From Gorsachius magnificus (taxonomy: Eukaryota > Chordata > Aves > Pelecaniformes > Ardeidae): a DNA stretch of 64,000 nt. The stretch spans positions 30,215,007-30,279,006 of the forward strand of contig CM067086.1 in NCBI GenBank assembly GCA_034008185.1, in the 5' to 3' direction. Under the pieces are notes generated by a model that was not told where the DNA came from, searched no databases, and worked only from the letters and a program-made list of their open reading frames with translations. Positions 24,061 to 35,965 of the stretch are shown piece after piece (the stretch's first letter is position 1; every line of letters starts with the position of its first letter). The position numbers and the translations under genes were made by a program.

Positions 24061-25397
24061 TTGGTAGAGGTCAACGTTTCATTTTAATCCATTAAAAAAA
24101 TACAGCGACTGCAAAACGCATAAGTACACCAATAGAATGCACGTAAAACACGAACGGCAACTTAGACTACACCCACTCAGCTTGCGTTTGTAAGGCACCA
24201 ACGTGTTAAAATTTACTTTTATACAACAGTGCAAACTCACCAGCACCCCATGAGCGATATTCAGTGCTTTCTCCTTCAAACTCATACCTGGGTGCCAAAC
24301 ATTACTGACAACCCCCAGGGGGCCCTGCTGCCCCCCCCCCCCCCCACCGCTCCTCAGAGAGAACCAGAAAGGAAGCCCGGAGGCCTGCAGGGCCTAGCAG
24401 GGGAACAGCACCATCCCGCCACAGCAATGCCACCCCCTCACCGCCCGTTCAGTCCTGCCTCCTCAGCCAGACATGGCGGCAGGTCCCACAAACCTGCCTG
24501 CAGGGCACTCAGTGGCAAAGGCAAAGACGCCTCAGGGAGCTGCCGTGCCAGCTTCACAGCCTTGCCATTTTTGGCAACGCTTGCAAGCAGGCAGCTGTGG
24601 AGGCATTAAGGGAACGTACAGGCAGGGAGAAACTGCCCTCCAACAGCGCTCTGGGCCTACACGGGGATACCCAGCCCTGCTGAGCAGATGGCCCAGGCAT
24701 GACTACCAAGGGCTCCAATTCTGTTGGTTCTCCATCCTTACAAACTTTCCCAAACCAAACAATAGTCTCATTTCTATTGGATGTGCCCAGAATGTCGCAT
24801 CAGGCTAGGGGCTATTGTTGTCTAAAAATGGAAGATGCATTATCTGAGGATGCAGGCACAGTATTGCTGCTTTTGGTTAAGTGACATATTAGATATTAAG
24901 TGTTAAGGCAGACGCATTTCAGTGATGTGGGAGAAGAGGAAGGAGCAAGTAAGGAGAGGGAAGCACACAGGAAGAACAGAAAGATTACTGGAGGCAAGGA
25001 ACAGAGAACAGCTGCTTCCAGAAAAACTACAGCACAAAGGTGGCTCTGGTAAGGGCAATGACATACAACACGTTGCCTCTGAGAAAGCCAAGGCAACTTT
25101 TCATCCCCGTTCTCAGCTTGGATGAGTTACCTTCCACTTAAATTCACATTCAAAGCAGACCCAGCCTTACCACCATCGTTCTACAGCTTGCAATCCCACA
25201 CCACACACAACAGGAGGCCAAGACCTCTAACTGAGGTTAGAGGAGGGTGTTAAAAGGAAGCAGGTCTCATGCTCTCGCATCATCCTTCAAGAAACCCCAT
25301 AGCTTATTCTCTGGTGTTCTTGGTTCTGACTCAGAGCCATTTAACGAAACAAACTTGAAACACCAGCATCTTCATCTGTAAAGTAACCTAACTCACA
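24061..25397. other. Intergenic, ACOT/BAAT copy 1 to copy 2
   Basis: 1.3 kb spacer between the promoter of copy 1 and the 3' end of copy 2 (head-to-tail tandem genes). It includes a C-run at about 24330. No gene recognised. Confidence 0.6.
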
Positions 25398-26003
25398 TCA
25401 CAGCTTATTGGATGTTACAGATGGCTTGCCTGTGAGGTGTTTGAGGAAGAAAGCTTGGATCTGCTGCCAAGCATCTATCTGTGCCTCACAGTGTGCCTTG
25501 GGCTCCCCTCCCCACACCACAGGCTTGCCAACTAGCAGGTGCATTGAGGCTGCACACATCGGAAAAAAGGGGGGTTCAATGTAGTGCCCTGCTCCGGGAT
25601 AACAGACTATCTTGGGCTTTTCCTTTCCATGAGCTTGCAAACGTTTGCTCCCCTCAACTGCAAAGAATTCACTTTTCCAGTTGCGATCATCCTGGCCAAC
25701 AATGAACAAGAAGCGACACTCGGCCTTCTCCAAAGGGATAAAGCTTTGGCAGTCAGGCCCTTCTAGAGGGTTGTTCAGAACATCAACAATATCAGCAATC
25801 CCAGACTTGTTGACCTTGATGCGTTTTGCATTGACACCAAGGGGTGGAATGGTGACATCCTTGTAGCGGAGAACCGCGCCCACATTTGCCACCGAGCCAT
25901 TGATAAGGGCAGTGGCCGTGATGCCCTTTAGGAAGGAGGCCATGGAGATGCACAGGTCACCCCCCTTCGAGATTCCAAGCAAACCAATCCCTGGGCCTTT
26001 AAC
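25398..26003 (-). CDS. ACOT copy 2 exon 3 (catalytic domain)
   Basis: 606 bp after a CCTCCAG acceptor. It encodes [20 protein letters not shown] onward, with strong identity to human ACOT1/2 through [27 protein letters not shown] and [11 protein letters not shown]. Catalytic Ser, Asp and His are all present, and no internal stop is seen. Confidence 0.96.
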   Translation of the reverse strand, partial: VKGPGIGLLGISKGGDLCISMASFLKGITATALINGSVANVGAVLRYKDVTIPPLGVNAKRIKVNKSGIADIVDVLNNPLEGPDCQSFIPLEKAECRFLFIVGQDDRNWKSEFFAVEGSKRLQAHGKEKPKIVCYPGAGHYIEPPFFPMCAASMHLLVGKPVVWGGEPKAHCEAQIDAWQQIQAFFLKHLTGKPSVTSNKL

Positions 26004-29000
26004 CTGGAGGGGAGAGAAGAGAAACCACAAGCAATGAACCACAGCACACCACTCCTTTAAAATGTTGCCATGTCCACAGCAGTCTCTATCCTGAATCTGG
26101 ACCCCACGTATAGGCATCTAGGGTCCTGTGTGCAAGGCTCACATCTGAAGAAAGCTGTTCTGTCCTTGATTTATGATCACAAGCCCTGCTGAGACTGAAG
26201 CAGCATCCTAACAAAGCTACAAGGCTCAGTGCTTTTCAAAAAGCATGCAGATGTGCACCCCAAATTTGTTAAGGCAGTTCAAGAAGAAGAGGGAAGGTGC
26301 AGGGGAGACCTTTTCTACAAATGCTTTCTTTCAGTGCAAAATGCTCCAATTCAGCAATGACTATGATACTGTCATCAGTTACGACAAGGTATTTCTCGTA
26401 TTCGACCACTGTCTTCGATTCTCCTATTAAGAAGCTAACATGGGATATCAGACTCAACATTAGCTGCTCTCCCGTTTCTTTGGTATGCTTGGTGTCTAAC
26501 TCACAGTGAAAAGAAAGTATTCCGAGGTAGTTTACTCATTAAAATGCGTCTTTAAAAAAATCACCTATTAAAAGCATTTTTCTAAGTGAATTGTACAGTC
26601 CTCTGGAGTCAATCTAGAATAGGTTACCTTCATTTTCTTTTACACAGGCAAATTAACTAGCACAGGAAAACTAAATGATCTCACAGGGTGCTGAAATCCT
26701 CTTAAGGATATTGGAAGAAGTTAGCTAATATCACAACTGCTCCAATATCCAAAGACCCTCACGGGTAAAAAGGCTCTGAGACAGCATAAAAATTTAATGC
26801 CTTTTGTACCTTATCACCAGTGTAACAGGCTCCAAACTCATGGACTTTGAAGCACGGAAAGGGGGAAAATACGGCCGAAACTTTGCAACGCATTAAAAAC
26901 ATGGTGAGGGCATCAGTGGTGGTATTAATGGGAGGCTATAATACTGCTCTCAGGGAAAAAAAGGCAGGGGAAAGCAATTTTCAGAATTTTTTGGGCAGAG
27001 AGGTGGCATGAGCAGTTAGGGTTAGGGCAACCTAAATGCAACCAAGACCTTTAACAACTACTCGTCTTTCTGAGGTTGAGGAAGGTATTTATTTTGAGTT
27101 CTCCAAAGAAACCAAGTGTTGCCTTGTGCAATTCTAGTTATTGTCATGCACAGCTGCTTGGAAGCAGATGCAGAACTGAGCAGGATTCTCCTCCCAGAGG
27201 TGCCAGCTCAGAAGGATCCCCAAGTTCACAACTAGCTACTAAAACCCACGCTCACCAAATACCAACAGTTGGAGCGATTTTAACAGCTTATACAATACAC
27301 AGCAACAAATGTGTACTGGTGCACCTCCTTGAGGCCTGGATCACAGAAGGTTATCATGTGCTCCACGGCTGAAAAGGGCATCTAGTTCTGAAGGACATTC
27401 TACAGAGCATGAACCTGAAAGTCCCGCTGGAAGTCCAGTAAGACTCCAGGCAATGAGTACCCTAGTTATGACACTGGGTTGAATGGAGCAGAAATTACCA
27501 GTATGTGACCTATGTGTCACCATGTCACCTGGCCAGTTCAAAAGGAAGAACTGGAATAATCTGCCAGAGAACCATTATAACGAGAGTTAAAGATATAAAA
27601 CAAATTAATTACAGCCAACTTGAATGGAGGTGCTATTTTAAGTACAGCAGCTCTGCCCCATCAGTCTGCCAAGACCTGACTAATGAGAGTTCCCTCTAGT
27701 GAGAGTCAATGAACAAACCAACCTGGGTGTGTTGTAACATATAGTTTACAGCTTCTTCGAAATATTCCAGGTGGAATTCCTTCATGTCTTTGGGGAGATC
27801 TTCATACCCGTAGAAAGCCAGAGCCAGCACAGCAAAGCCATAGTTGGCCAGCAGGCATGCCCTGTATTCAGGGAGTCCTCCTCCAGTTCCATACAAGTCA
27901 ATAATTCCGGGAAAGGGGCCATTTCCTGCAAGAGACCACATAAGAGGGCACATTAACCCACAACTTTTAATTTATATGCCAAATTCATAGGCCTGGGAAT
28001 GTGTCTTTTTAAAAAAGAAAAAAACCATAAAGCAGCAGAATGGTACTAAAGGTCCTAAATTACTGTGCCAGTTCTCAGTAAATGGCTACATTGCTTCAAG
28101 ATTAAAGACAGCACAAAATGGCAGGCCTGCTAATGTTTTGGGTAGCATCAGGGAACATGTGACTGGAAGGGAAGGGATCCCTTGACAGTCACAACTTGTT
28201 CTCTATATTATGTAAATTCACTGCAAAGGTATCAAGATCTGCTTCAAAAATACCCAGGAGGCTTCTCCCCAGTGCATTTCTCAGAAGACTGAACCAAAAA
28301 ATCTCATCTTCTGATGGTTCCAGCTTCTCAGTTTCAGTGTAAATGTACTATAGCCATTTATTCTGGGATTAAGAGAAGAAAGTATTTCCAGCCAGCCTTG
28401 CTAACCTGATTGAGGGGAGTTTTACATTAGGTTCGTCAAGAGATGGGGACTGAAGTCCAGAGCTGAGAGGGGTTGCTGCAAACTGATAACGAAGTATGGA
28501 AAGGAGAAGGCCAGGAGAGAGAATCCCATTCCTGCTCGGAAGAGAGGGTGAGGCTTCCCTCAGGTGTCTGCAGACTAACACAAAGAACTTGGGCAACAAA
28601 CAAGAAGAACTGGAAATTCACCTCCAGCCACAGGGCTACAATGCAGTCACACTCTGGGACACTGGCTGGGGCAGGATGTATGATTTTAGCACTATCATGG
28701 AGGAGTTACCAGAGACAGACAAGGGAAGGGGAGAGGGGAAGGCACGTGCTATGTAGAGGAGCTCCTTGAGTACAGAGGGTTCCAAAGACATGCTTGGTGA
28801 AAGTGTCTGGGTCACCAGAGGGGAAAGAAAAGGTGGGATATGGTGGTGGTGTGACTGCTGCAGACCGCCCAACCAAGAGGAGGCAAGAGATGAGGCTTCC
28901 TACAGACAACTAGCAGAAGTCTGGACAGATGCTGGGAGGACAACACGGCATTTGTCAGGCAATCTGAAAACCTCACAGACCCTCTTGATTATTTTCTGAC

Positions 29001-30309
29001 AAAACCACTGTTAGGGCAAAGCTGTCTAATGTTTCACTTGATCTTCTGCTCACAAACAGGGAAGAACTGGGGACAAACGTGGCAGCAAAAGGCAGCTTGG
29101 GCTGCAGCAACTATGACATTACTAAGTTCAGGATCTGTGGAGAGCCTGGGAAGGGAAGGGACGCAGCAGGCTTAGGACTCCAGACTTTTGGAGAGCAACC
29201 TTCCAATTTACACAAAGGATTACTAGCAGAATTCCCTGGAAAACAGCCAGGTAGAGGAAAGGTACCGTGAAGACTGGCTGACACCACCTGCCACGGCATT
29301 TGGAAACAAAAAGGGTACTGTGATCAATGCCTTCATGTCCAATACTAGTCAACAAAACAAACTCACATGTTTTGGCCCATGCAGCCGCGCTGCGTGAGGA
29401 GCGTGGCCAGCAGATCAAAGCTGGTCAGGCTGATCAGGCCGCTCCTTGAAGAGTGCCCAGTGCCAGCTGGCAAGGCCCTGCTCTCCCCTTGTCCTCTGCC
29501 TGGTACCGGGCTCAAGGGGAGCCTGGAGGGGGTCCGGCTCCGGGCCTGGGAGCACAGGGCCGAGGGCGGAGGCAGCACCCGCGGGAGAAGGATCGCGGCA
29601 CGACCGGTACTCACCGGGGGGCAGGAAAAGCGTCGCCCGGATCCTTCCCTCTCGCACCGGGACTCTCCGCATCCCGACCCGCAGGAACGCCCGCTCGTGC
29701 TGCGCCCGCGCCAGGAGCCGCCCGGGGGGCTCCCCGTGGCCTTCAAGCACCTCCAGCTGCAGGAGGAAGGGGCTCTGCACCCAAGGGCTTCTGGGGCTGC
29801 AAAGCCCAGAGCGGCCCCATGGGCTCCAGGCCGGAGAAGCTGCCTCCCGGCAGCGCGGGGCAGCGGGCGAGGTCCAGCTCCCCGTCGTCCCCCGCCTGGT
29901 AGCGGGCGCAGGCCTGGAAGAGCTCGCCCGTCTCGTCCCGCAAGGACGTCCGCAGCGTGACCTGCTGCCGCGGGCCGAGGCCCTGCACGGCGATAGCCAG
30001 CGGCTCATCGAAGAGGCTGCGGGCGGCGGGCGAGAGACAGATGGGGGGGGCCCCCGGGCCCGCGGGGCTGAGGTGCAGCGGGGCGGCAGGCGCGGGGCTG
30101 GGGCCGCGGCTGGAGCTGGGCAGCCTCCCCTCCCCGCCTCGGTTGTGAGAGGGATCTCTGCCAAGGGCTCTGTGCTCCGAGGCCGGGCCTGGCCCCGGGG
30201 AGCTGCTTCTCGGTGTTCCCCCGAGGTCCCCGGGGCCGGGCGGGGGCTGTGGGCGGGGGGACGTGCGGGGCAGGGCGGGAAGAAGTGTCGACAAGCCAGC
30301 GAGCAGCAT
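25398..30309 (-). CDS. ACOT-family gene, copy 2 (ACOT1/2-like; exon 1 frameshifted)
   Basis: Acyl-CoA thioesterase of the ACOT1/2/4/6 type, which hydrolyses fatty acyl-CoA to free acid and CoA. Exon 1 30309–29615, exon 2 27925–27723 and exon 3 26003–25398, all with good splice sites. Exon 1 begins [15 protein letters not shown], then about 80 residues of Pro/Ser/Gly-rich sequence, and reaches the conserved domain at [14 protein letters not shown]. After [10 protein letters not shown] the frame breaks: about 20 bp (seven conserved residues) are missing near 29781, and frame 1 stops at 29743. The other frame then carries the rest ([15 protein letters not shown] ... ATLFLPPG). Exons 2 and 3 are intact. 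The elbow is GISKGGDL with Ser (25970–25968), and Asp (GQDDRNW) and His ([10 protein letters not shown]) are present. The C-terminus SNKL resembles a weak PTS1. It is either a recent pseudogene or an assembly error in a GC-rich exon. Confidence 0.85.
27723..27925 (-). CDS. ACOT copy 2 exon 2
   Basis: 203 bp, acceptor TTGCAG, donor GTTGGT (weaker than usual). Encodes [20 protein letters not shown] through [19 protein letters not shown] to LQHTQ. Confidence 0.95.
27926..29614. other. Intron 1 of ACOT copy 2
   Basis: 1.7 kb intron. Short open frames on both strands at 28.4–29.3 kb lack similarity to known families. No transposon identified with confidence. Confidence 0.55.
29500..30300. promoter_or_regulatory. 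CpG-rich block over ACOT copy 2 exon 1
   Basis: GC-rich, CpG-dense sequence centred on exon 1 with its presumed promoter to the right (30310–30490). Overlapping open frames on both strands (for example 29446–30405 plus and 29415–30428 minus) are due to base composition, except where they carry the shifted ACOT frame. Confidence 0.6.
29615..30309 (-). pseudogene. ACOT copy 2 exon 1 with internal frameshift
   Basis: Homology to the N-terminal thioesterase domain switches reading frame near 29781. The first part runs in frame from the ATG at 30309 and ends at a TGA at 29743–29745. The second part is open in the next frame to the CCCCCCG|GTGAGT donor at 29615. Compared with human ACOT1, the stretch LVRLVKRD is mostly missing, so this is a 20-bp deletion. 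The exon length (695) is 20 short of what the phase-1 donor needs. Whether it is biological or an assembly fault cannot be told from one sequence. Confidence 0.85.
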
Positions 30310-30649
30310 CGCTGTCGGGGTTCACTGTCAGGACAGGGAAGGGCCTGCGCGCCCCGCACAGGGACGGGGCAGCCCGGGGCTTCTGCCCGCCAGCAGCGAC
30401 CCTGAGCACGGCCGGGCAGCTCAGCCAAGGGGCGGGAGCGAGGCCCAGCTCCAGCCGAGGCAGGGAGAAGCCAAACCAGCGCCAGCCCGGCATGGCTTCA
30501 TGTCTTCTTGCCACCTCCTCCTGGATGTTGGTCACTCCAAGGCCTGGCAAGGCAGGTTATGCCTTCACCAGGCTCTACTCAGCCTTGGCACCTGCACGAC
30601 CAGATGAATTGGGAAGGTCAGAGGTGCAGGAGAGACAAGGGAGCGTCAC

Positions 30650-31240
30650 TGTCCTGGTTTCGGCTGGGATAGAGTTAATTTTCTTCACAGAAGCTAGCAT
30701 AGTGATGTGCTTTGGATTTAGTGCTAGAAGAATGTTGATAACACGCTGATGTTTTTAGTTGTTGCCAAGTAGTGCTCAGACTGCTCAAGGAGTTTTTGAG
30801 CTTCTCCTGCTCGGCCAGGTGCATAACGAGCTGGGAGTACAGCACAGCTAGGACCCAAACTGTCCAAAGAGCTATTCCATACCATATAACGTCATGCCCG
30901 GGGGGGTTTAGTTGGTCGGTCGGTTGCGGGGAGAGTGATTGCTGCTCGGGTACTGATCGCTGTTCGGGGAGTGATCACTGCTCAGGACGGGCTGGGCATC
31001 GGTCGGCGGGTGGTGAGCAGTTGCATTGTGCATCATTCGTTTTGTATATTCTGTATATTTTGTTATCATTCTCATTATTACTATTATTATTATTTTCTCT
31101 TATTAAACTGCCTTTATCTCAGCCCTCGGCTCTAACCTTTTTCTCCTTCCCGATTCTCTCCCCCATCCCACTGAGGGAGGGGGGGGGAGTGAGCGAGCGG
31201 CTGCGTGGTGCTGAGTTGCCAGCCGGGTTAAACCACGACA
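30650..31240 (+). mobile_element. Solo LTR, avian endogenous retrovirus family A, copy 1
   Basis: 591-bp element beginning TGTCCTGGTTTCGGCTGGGA and ending GGTTAAACCACGACA (TG...CA). It shares its 5' 130 bp, the CCATACCATAT segment, the ATTAAACTGCCTTTATCTCA poly(A) region (about 31100) and its 3' end with the element at 42547. An AT-rich simple stretch (CATTATTACTATTATTATTA) precedes the poly(A) signal. No exact target duplication is seen (GTCAC on the left, GCACT on the right). The type is common in bird genomes and is probably ERVL-like. Confidence 0.88.
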
Positions 31241-32684
31241 GCACTTATGCAAACTTTTGGCAGGTCAGGAAACACCTGGCTCTTCCAGTAATGGATTGTG
31301 CAAGGGTTTAAAAAGAAGGCCATTCAGTCCATCTTACCCAGAGCTGGATCTTTTGCTCCAAAGGGAACTGCAAAGGGAGAGCTGCTTCCTCAACGCTCTC
31401 TGACTCCTAGGAGTTGCAGGTTGAGGTGCCTCTTGCTCAGAACTCCCCGTGTCTGACTTAGTGGTGTGAAACAAGTGGAAACATTTGAGGGAATCCTCAG
31501 CATTCTCCTATTTTGAAATACTAAGTGGTCAGAGGTATTGGGCAGAGTATCAGCAGTCTTTCATTCACCATGTAGATTGCCCCGTCTCTCCTAAACAGGT
31601 GAGGAGCTTTGTCGTCGAGCATTTGGATATGTCAAGCCCTCAATGTGTGGCAACTTCTGTTGCTGAGAACAACAATCCTTGGCTTGCAGTGCTGGATTTG
31701 ATCACCGGCTTGACCGTATGCTGGAGCAGATGCTAAGGGAAAGGGCCCTGAAGGCTTAAGGAACACTCCTCCTCCTCCACACTTGGTGCCCCAAGAGCAG
31801 TGGTTGATTGAAGTAAGGGGACCACATGTCAGTCTCCTCTCCCCACCTGGGCAGCCCTTGCTCCCAAGCTCCTGCAAGTTCCACCCTGGGATGAGAGGGT
31901 GATCAAGATGCAAAGATTCCTGCTTCTAACCAAAGCACAGCAAATGACTGCATGGCTTTCAAATCTCAGTCTCTTTATTACAATTCTCACCCTAATAACA
32001 AAGCTAAAAAGGTTCCACATCATGTGGGAGAAGATCACAATGGCTGTACACTCAGCAGAATGGCTTTTTGCTTGAGTCCTTGGGGCTGTAAGTATCCATG
32101 AGCCAGAACACTTCCTTCTGAAGGGAAGAGGGAAAGAAGGCACAGAGGGCAAACAACCCTTCCCGAGGGTTAATCGGAGGCACCCTGGCATCCCGGCTAT
32201 AGCATCCATTATTACATACTTGCAGCAGCACAAAGGTCAGAGGCACTTCCATTTGTGGTGAGAGATTTACCATAAGAGTGGTGAAATCCCTGCTTCAAAA
32301 TTAGCATTTGAGAGGCGTTGCTTTAAAGTATGAGCTGAGGATAGCTTACACACGTAGAGACCACAGAGATATACAAAGTACCATCAAGTATTATAAGAAT
32401 AGAAAGTGCCTGAAAAATATAACTGCATATTTTGCATGTGATCTAATGCAAATCTATTTGCCATTCCTCTTCTTGACACTTGGGCAAGAAAGTTCAGGGA
32501 AAACCAGAAAATGCAAACCCAGTTCTTTTCTGAGTTATGGATGTGCAAAGTCATGGAAGATACTGTAGTTGGTATCAAACCCTGTGAACAAGGTTTGACC
32601 TGATAAACGTAAAAGAATTTATCAGATCTGGTTGATTGAAGTTGTGTGTTGCTTGCACATTATTTTTTGCATATTAGTTGTCAT
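31241..32684. other. Intergenic, LTR to ACOT exon-3 pseudogene
   Basis: 1.4 kb without a recognisable gene. Short frames on both strands show no family similarity. Confidence 0.5.
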
Positions 32685-33243
32685 TTAAATATTTGTTGAA
32701 AAAACCTGGATCTGTGGCCAAGCATGAATCTGAGCTTTAGAATAAGCCCCCCAAACTGCCCAGTTGTGAAAAAAGAGATGCTTTCCTATGTGGTACAAAG
32801 GGAAAAAGGGAGGGTCAATGCAGTGCTCTGTTCCGGCATGAGACAGAACCTGAAAATTTTCCTTCCCTTGAGCCTGCAAATACTCGCAGGCTTCAGTAGC
32901 ATGATACTCAGATTTGACAGCGTGATCATCTTGTCCAGTGATGAATGGTAAGTGTGCTTCAAGCTTTTTCTAGTGGGATCAGGCTTTGGTTGCCAGGGGC
33001 TTGAAAGGGATCAGTAAAGGCTTCAGAACAATCAAGAATATTGCAATCTATTATCTTGACCAGTTGTTCATCAATGGGCAAAGGGGGGATCGTATTATCC
33101 TTGTAACAGAGAAGAATAACTGTATTGGCCACGGGACCATTGAGGGAAGCAACAGCTGTGATCTTCTTCAAGAAGGTGGCCATGGTGAGAGACGGATCAG
33201 CTCCTTTGGAGTAACCAAGCAGGCTGACCCCTGGTCCCTTCAC
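32685..33243 (-). pseudogene. ACOT copy 3, exon-3-only pseudogene
   Basis: Minus-strand homology to ACOT exon 3, beginning after a CTACCAG acceptor: VKGPGVSLLGYSKGADPSLT, then KDNTIPPLPIDEQLVKI and LIPLEKA. There an extra base shifts the frame and makes a TGA near 32963. The next frame carries HLPFITGQDDHAVKSEYHA and, downstream, an altered His region (AGTEHCIDPPFF) and a stop at 32685. The elbow Ser is still present. No matching exon 1 or 2 was found before RIOX1. It is a decayed partial copy in the same orientation as the other two. Confidence 0.9.
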
Positions 33244-33544
33244 CTGGTAGACAGGAGGAAATCCCATCAGTACTGAGCTCAAAAACACAAGCTAGTTCCT
33301 GGAGAGGGACACTGTATAATGCTGAGAGTTTGCAAAACAGTGTAGGAGGTGATGGCAATGATTAATTTTTTCTTCTGGACGAGTGCCAAGCACCTCCTAC
33401 GCACAAATTTCTTCCACTTCCATGAAAAATGTTCCCTGTTGCTATGACGACGAGCCAGGAGAGAGCAAGCACAATGACACCATCCGAGCACAGGCTGCAG
33501 GAGAAAAGTAAGACTAGTCAGAGCTAGTGTGGAAAGGTTTTGCT

Positions 33545-33890
33545 AGTGGGGAGGTATAGGGGTGGCCTCTGTGAGAAGAGGCCAGGGGCTGCTCTCATGT
33601 CAGACAGAAACACTTTTAGCCAGCTCCAAAATGGACCCGCTGCTGCCCAAAGATGTGGGGGAGGAGGTGTTTTTAGTGTTACTCTTATTTCTCACTAGGC
33701 TACTCTGTTATTAACTGGCAAGAAATGAAATTAATCTTCCCTAAGTCAAGTCTGTTTTGTCTGTGATTATAATTGGTGAGTTATCTCTCTGTCCTTATCT
33801 TAACCCAGGAGAATTTTCATTTTAGTTTCTCCACCTGTCCTGTTGAGGAACGGGAGTTAGAGAGAGGTTTGGTGGGCATCTGATGTGTCA
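33545..33890 (+). mobile_element. Degraded LTR fragment, avian ERVL-like
   Basis: Recognised from segments typical of an abundant avian LTR: AGCCAGCTCCAAAATGGACC, then TGTGATTATAATTGGTGAG, TTATCTTAACCCAGGAG and CTCCACCTGTCCTGTTGAGG. Both ends are eroded and the borders are approximate. Recognition is from memory of the family, without alignment. Confidence 0.55.
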
Positions 33891-35438
33891 GCTGTCCCTT
33901 TCCTTCTGGCAGCCATCCTCAGGCCATTGATCAGATTGCTGTGGGGGGTTATCATGAGGGGTGAGGTCCAAGATGTGACGAGAGGAAAACTGCACAGAGG
34001 AAATGCCCTGTGGCAGATAATGTGTGATTGCTTAGAGGAGCAGAGCTGCCTCACTCATAGATAGACTGTAATCCAAGTGTATTCTTGCACTTTTCCCATT
34101 TCCTCCCAGTGGAGGAATATCAACACTAAGGCCTGAGAATAGTTTTAGCTAGCCTTTGGATGAGAAGTTTTCAGCTGGAATTCCAGGTGAATCTGCAAGG
34201 TGCATTTCCTGCCGTGGGCACAACAGCTTCATAGTTCTCACCTTCTGAGAACCTCTTCACCACTATGGGGTCATTTTGGAAGCCCATTTCTGACTGAACC
34301 ACTTTAGGTCACATGGAGATGCTTCTCCTAGAGCAGGGAAACAGAAAACAAAGGGCAGCTGTGGCAATAATGAAAGTCTCCTCCTGGTGAATATATCCCA
34401 GGCAGATCTTCCATATGTAAGAAGTATAAGGAAGATCACAGTGCCAGTTGTCCAGACACATTTTCCTCTCCAATGCCAGATCTCCGGTGATAAAGTGTGA
34501 CATCAGAAGGCTTAACGAGGGCTGTCACAAGCATACACGTTATCAGTAGGCTCAAGACTATTGTAGCTTGTGCATCTGCCGTGGTGGAGCAACATCTCGG
34601 GAGTTTGATGGGAGAAGTCCCTGCTTGGAGCCTCTGGAACTGTCTGTGGGTATGGGAAATTCTAACTGCTATGAAACATTATGAAATCGAGCAATTGCCT
34701 GTTTTCTCTTCATCAGCACCATTGCACTAGAAAATCATCAGTACCCAAGAAGGGTACCTTCAGATCCACTATTATAAAAAGCCATAGAATATATATGCTC
34801 CAAATAAACACTCTAATTTAAGACACCTCAGAAATCAAGAGAATTGGGTGAACTTAATTTTGACCCATCTCTTCGTACTTGATTCCATACACACTAGAAA
34901 GCAAGAGACCACGAAAGCAATGTCTGCATTGTTAACAATGCAAATGGCTTTTTTGTCTGAATTTTGCTAGAGATGCCGTATGCTTTTGGCCAATCTACAT
35001 GGAGTTTTCCTTGCTAGCCACTGCCTGTAAAGTAAGGGCAATTATAGTTTTTTACCTTGCCTTGGGTTGCAAATTGAAAAGTATTGATACTTAAGAAATA
35101 TGGAGATCTTCAGTGCTGGAGGCCATTAAAGAAGGATGAAGAATCACTATTGCAAGTGTATTTGTAGCATTATTATGCATTCCATATTCCCTTCTTATTA
35201 TGAAAAATTCAAACATGCATGGAAAATGCATTCCTATTTTTATACAGGGAACAAAGCATCAAGCAGATAAATTGCTTTCTTATTCCAAAACTGAGAGATC
35301 AGTTTGTCACTAGGTCTGAAATCCTCCAGCACGTTTGGGCATCTCACCATTTTTCTCAGTGGAAGTCAGCGTATCGATCCCGAAGAGAAGACCATTGCAC
35401 ATCAGGCAGTCAGTGAACCCCAACAGAGTTAACCCCAG
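33891..35438. other. Intergenic, no feature recognised
   Basis: AT-rich spacer with no coding similarity. It may hold older unrecognised repeat sequence. Confidence 0.4.
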
Positions 35439-35958
35439 TGTGCCCAGGCCGGCGCTGTGCCGCACTGCAGGTACGGCGTGGCCTTCAGGCCTGTGCTGTG
35501 CTGCACAGATCCCCTGGCTGCAGAAAGAGCTCCACCAGCTCTTCCTTACAGAGGGGCCCGCCAGCAGCTCCCACCCAGTACCTGCCATTACATCACCTGC
35601 ATGGCCTTGCCTTTATCCAGCAGTGCAGCAAGACATTCTCATGCGAACATTGTTTCTGTTTGACTGTAGACATGATAAATACAGCTCTTTTCTTATATAA
35701 AAATCTTACAATACCTTGAAAGGCCAAAAGGGGAGCATCTTGGCTATGGACCATGTCTCCATGGTGTGCTGCAGGTGGGTTGGAGTCCTGTTATGCATGC
35801 TACGCTGCTCAGGGTTCCCAGCATCTAAAGGGATGTAAGGTTATCTATGCTATTTTCTTCTTAGTGTTAGCTCTAATAAATAGCTTTTTTAATCATACCT
35901 TACAGAATGCGAGTGCCTTTCTTACTGGGACTGTAATGGACTAGCACCTCCTAGCACA
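35439..35958 (+). mobile_element. Probable retroviral LTR (family B), 5' copy
   Basis: About 520 bp starting TGTGCCCAGGCC and ending CTCCTAGCACA, so the ends form a TGTG/CACA inverted pair. A poly(A) signal AATAAATAG lies about 85 bp before the 3' end, as in an R–U5 layout. It is followed 7 bp later by TGGCGCGGTCAGC, which is where a tRNA primer-binding site should sit. Its first 250 bp resemble, in inverted orientation, the block at 37085–37262. Borders are inferred. Confidence 0.55.
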
Positions 35959-35965
35959 AAATATT

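Noticed and set aside
24067..24072. Possible PPAR response element upstream of ACOT/BAAT copy 1
   Set aside because: Only a single AGGTCA half site is present; no direct repeat with 1-bp spacing was found.
29446..30405. 319-residue plus-strand frame and 337-residue minus-strand frame over ACOT copy 2 exon 1
   Set aside because: The plus frame is antisense composition. The minus frame is ACOT only in its last third, after the frameshift.
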